From positions 1 through 7,015 of the forward strand of contig CALPIR020000117.1 in assembly GCA_943323675.2 (NCBI GenBank): 7,015 nucleotides of DNA. Direction: 5' to 3'. The notes under the pieces were generated by a model. That model saw only the letters and a program-made list of their open reading frames with translations. It searched no databases and had not been told where the DNA came from. The stretch is from Chitinophaga pinensis. Lineage in GTDB: Bacteria; Bacteroidota; Bacteroidia; UKL13-3. Shown in pieces: positions 5,403-7,015 of the stretch. How positions within the stretch are numbered: position 1 is the stretch's first letter; each line of letters begins with the position of its first letter. A program made the position numbers and the translations under genes.

Positions 5403-6569
5403 TTAATCTCTAAGAATATTACGGGCAATAACCAATTTTTGAATTTCACTTGTTCCCTCACCAATGGTGCAAAGCTTAGAGTCGCGGTAAAACTTCTCTA
5501 CTGGAAAATCTTTGGTATAACCATAACCTCCAAAAATTTGTACTGCTTCAGTAGCTGCATATACACAAACTTCACTAGCATAATACTTAGCCATTGCACT
5601 CTCTGTTGTCATTGGTTTATGCTTCATTTTTAAATCCGCTGCTTGATAAGTCAATAATTCCGCTGCTTCAATTCGAGTGGCCATATCTGCCAACTTAAAT
5701 GCAATAGCTTGGAAGCTAGCTATTGGCTGACCAAATTGTTCACGCTCTTTGGCATATTTTAAAGCGGCCTCGTAACTACCTTTTGCAATTCCTAAACTTA
5801 AAGCAGCAATAGAAATACGACCGCCATCAAGTATCTTCATAGCTTGCTTAAACCCCTCTCCTACTTTACCTAAAACATTGGCTTTAGGAACACGACAATC
5901 TTCAAATATTAACTCAGCAGTTTCGCTGGCACGCATTCCCAATTTGTTTTCTTTTTTACCCCCTCTAAACCCAGGTGTTCCTCGTTCAACAACAATAGCT
6001 GTAATTCCATTGCTATCTAAAAGATCTCCAGTTCTAACTAATACAACAGCCACATCACCTGTAATACCATGAGTAATCCAATTTTTTGTTCCATTGATAA
6101 TATAATGGTCTCCATCCTCTTTTGCAACGCATTGCATGCGCATCGCATCGCTTCCTGTATTGGCTTCTGTTAACCCCCATGCACCAATCCATTCTCCAAC
6201 TGCTAACTTAGGTAGCCATTTTTTCTTTTGCTCCTCATTACCAAATTGCAAAATATGCCCAGTGCACAAAGAGTTATGAGCGGCCATAGATAAGCCAACC
6301 GAACTGCAAACCTTTGCTATTTCTTGAATAGCCGTAATGTATTCGAAATAACCCAAACCTGCGCCACCATATTCTTCGGGGACTAAAACACCCAACAAAC
6401 CTAATTTACCCATTTCTTGCATGGTAGCCTTAGGAAAAAGCTGTGCTTCATCCCATTCCATTACATATGGCCTTATGTGTTTTTCTGCAAAATCTTTAGC
6501 CATTTGAGCCACCATTTTTTGATTTTCTGTGTGTCCAAATCCCAAACCCGTCATATGTTCAATAGTCAT
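5403..6569 (-). CDS. Acyl-CoA dehydrogenase
   Basis: This is an FAD-dependent acyl-CoA dehydrogenase, which forms the trans-2,3 double bond of acyl-CoA thioesters and passes electrons to electron-transfer flavoprotein. The 388 residues are usual for the short/branched-chain clade. Visible blocks are an N-terminal helical domain (about 1-125), WGLTEANTGSDA (131-142, the FAD/substrate beta domain), the NGTKNWITHG strand (159-168), KLGMRASETAEL (209-220), YAKEREQFGQPIASFQ (272-287), QIFGGYGYTKDFPVEKFYRD (344-363) and CTIGEGTSEIQKLVIAR (367-383). E371 in GEGTSE is the expected catalytic base. The chain-length preference cannot be told from sequence. The start at 6569 agrees with the promoter; an in-frame Met6 is an alternative. 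No terminator is seen before rpsU, so read-through into rpsU is possible. Confidence 0.95.
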   Translation of the reverse strand: MTIEHMTGLGFGHTENQKMVAQMAKDFAEKHIRPYVMEWDEAQLFPKATMQEMGKLGLLGVLVPEEYGGAGLGYFEYITAIQEIAKVCSSVGLSMAAHNSLCTGHILQFGNEEQKKKWLPKLAVGEWIGAWGLTEANTGSDAMRMQCVAKEDGDHYIINGTKNWITHGITGDVAVVLVRTGDLLDSNGITAIVVERGTPGFRGGKKENKLGMRASETAELIFEDCRVPKANVLGKVGEGFKQAMKILDGGRISIAALSLGIAKGSYEAALKYAKEREQFGQPIASFQAIAFKLADMATRIEAAELLTYQAADLKMKHKPMTTESAMAKYYASEVCVYAATEAVQIFGGYGYTKDFPVEKFYRDSKLCTIGEGTSEIQKLVIARNILRD

Positions 6570-6589
6570 ATTGTATTTTTAAGTTGCTG

Positions 6590-6617
6590 CAAATATATAA
6601 AAAACACAACGCGGCAA
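6590..6617 (-). promoter_or_regulatory. Acyl-CoA dehydrogenase promoter
   Basis: The minus strand carries TTG (6617-6615), a 17-bp gap, then TATATTTG (6597-6590), fitting the Bacteroidota -33/-7 pattern. Transcription would begin near 6584, about 15 nt before the ATG at 6569. The leader has no SD. Confidence 0.7.
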
Positions 6618-6627
6618 TCATTCTAAT

Positions 6628-6635
6628 TAATTTTG
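6628..6635 (+). promoter_or_regulatory. Possible -7 element of WbqC-family gene
   Basis: TAATTTTG matches TAnnTTTG and would start transcription near 6641, giving a leader of about 33 nt. I see no TTG at suitable -33 spacing. The region also holds the divergent acyl-CoA dehydrogenase promoter, so the two could interfere. Confidence 0.4.
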
Positions 6636-6676
6636 TTAGCAACCAATATTCAGCTAACTATTATATTCGCTGAATG
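6635..6676 (+). promoter_or_regulatory. Overlapping inverted repeats at start codon
   Basis: GTTAGC (6635-6640) pairs with GCTAAC (6653-6658), and ATTCAGC (6648-6654) pairs with GCTGAAT (6669-6675), the latter covering the first two bases of the WbqC-family ATG. The pairings share 6653-6654, so they exclude each other. A hairpin of the second type would hide the start codon. Arms of 6-7 bp in AT-rich DNA can be chance. Confidence 0.35.
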
Positions 6677-7015
6677 AGAGCTGTTTTGAGTATGCATTAT
6701 TTGCCAAATGTTTTATGGATGCGCCACTTATTAAAAGGTAATGCAATAATTGATGTTCATGAACATTTTGTAAAACAAACCTATCGAAACCGAACAACAA
6801 TCTTATCTGCAAACGGCCCATTAGCACTAACAATACCGGTGCAAAAAACAGCTCATAAAATGCCAATACATGAACTTAAGCCCGATAATATAATTCATTG
6901 GCAACGCCAGCATTGGCAAAGTCTAAAATCAGCTTATGGTTCCGCTCCTTATTTTATCCATTATGCTGATGCATTAGAGAATTTATACTCAACAAAAACA
7001 AACAGCTTACTTCAG
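6674..7015 (+). CDS. WbqC-family protein, 5' part only
   Basis: The first 114 codons are present; the gene runs off the right edge. The translation (MRAVLSMHYLPNVLWMRHLL...) shows the WbqC-like family (PF08889) layout: an N-terminal LSMHYLPN strand, IDVHEHFVKQTYRNRTTILS (26-45), GPLALTIPVQK (48-58) and HWQRQHWQSLKSAYGSAPYF (75-94). The family is named after a protein from an O-antigen gene cluster, but its activity is not well defined, and in Bacteroidota it is a common conserved protein of unknown role. The start is firm at its upstream side because an in-frame TGA (6671-6673) abuts the ATG. It is divergent from the acyl-CoA dehydrogenase gene, 104 bp away. No SD is seen. Confidence 0.9.
   Translation, partial: MRAVLSMHYLPNVLWMRHLLKGNAIIDVHEHFVKQTYRNRTTILSANGPLALTIPVQKTAHKMPIHELKPDNIIHWQRQHWQSLKSAYGSAPYFIHYADALENLYSTKTNSLLQ

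Noticed and set aside
6654..6866. Minus-strand 70-codon frame opposite the WbqC-family gene
   Set aside because: The plus strand clearly encodes WbqC-family motifs here, so this frame is a shadow.
1..7015. CRISPR array, insertion sequence, tRNA, phage or defence genes
   Set aside because: No spaced direct repeats, terminal inverted repeats with a transposase, cloverleaf-like sequence or defence-family motifs were seen.

Overview
The window looks like chromosomal core-genome DNA from a member of the Bacteroidota. The evidence is AT-rich sequence, start codons mostly without Shine-Dalgarno (SD) sequences, repeated TAnnTTTG promoter -7 elements, a DnaK with the GGGTHD variant, a bS21 gene with a conspicuous SD, a lipoprotein of a Bacteroidota type and a WbqC-family protein. 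The genus cannot be fixed from the sequence. I see no mobile element, CRISPR array, tRNA or rRNA.

Layout from left to right. Positions 1-247 have no convincing gene. A strong rho-independent terminator (248-285) closes dnaK, which reads leftward (309-2222). The dnaK upstream region (2223-2357) holds a sigma-54-like -24/-12 element, inverted repeats and two CTGACA direct repeats 42 bp apart. Next is a leftward lipoprotein gene of unknown function (2358-3320). A 135-bp divergent intergenic region separates it from a rightward pair: panB (3456-4271, pantothenate/CoA synthesis) and an RluA-type pseudouridine synthase (4305-4949). A terminator usable in both directions (5061-5099) separates this pair from the leftward rpsU (5118-5312). 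An acyl-CoA dehydrogenase gene (5403-6569, leftward) lies upstream of rpsU. Divergent from it, the 5' part of a WbqC-family gene (6674 to the edge) reads rightward.

The genes are mainly housekeeping: protein folding (dnaK), CoA precursor synthesis (panB), RNA modification, ribosome composition (rpsU) and acyl-CoA oxidation. PanB (CoA supply) and the acyl-CoA dehydrogenase (CoA thioester use) are metabolically related but not in one operon. No obvious new multi-gene system is present.

The most notable signals are regulatory. rpsU has a 10-nt perfect match to the anti-SD, where its neighbours have none, which fits bS21-dependent autoregulation in Bacteroidota. dnaK has a possible sigma-54 promoter. 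Two overlapping inverted repeats lie at the start of the WbqC-family gene, one of them including the start codon.
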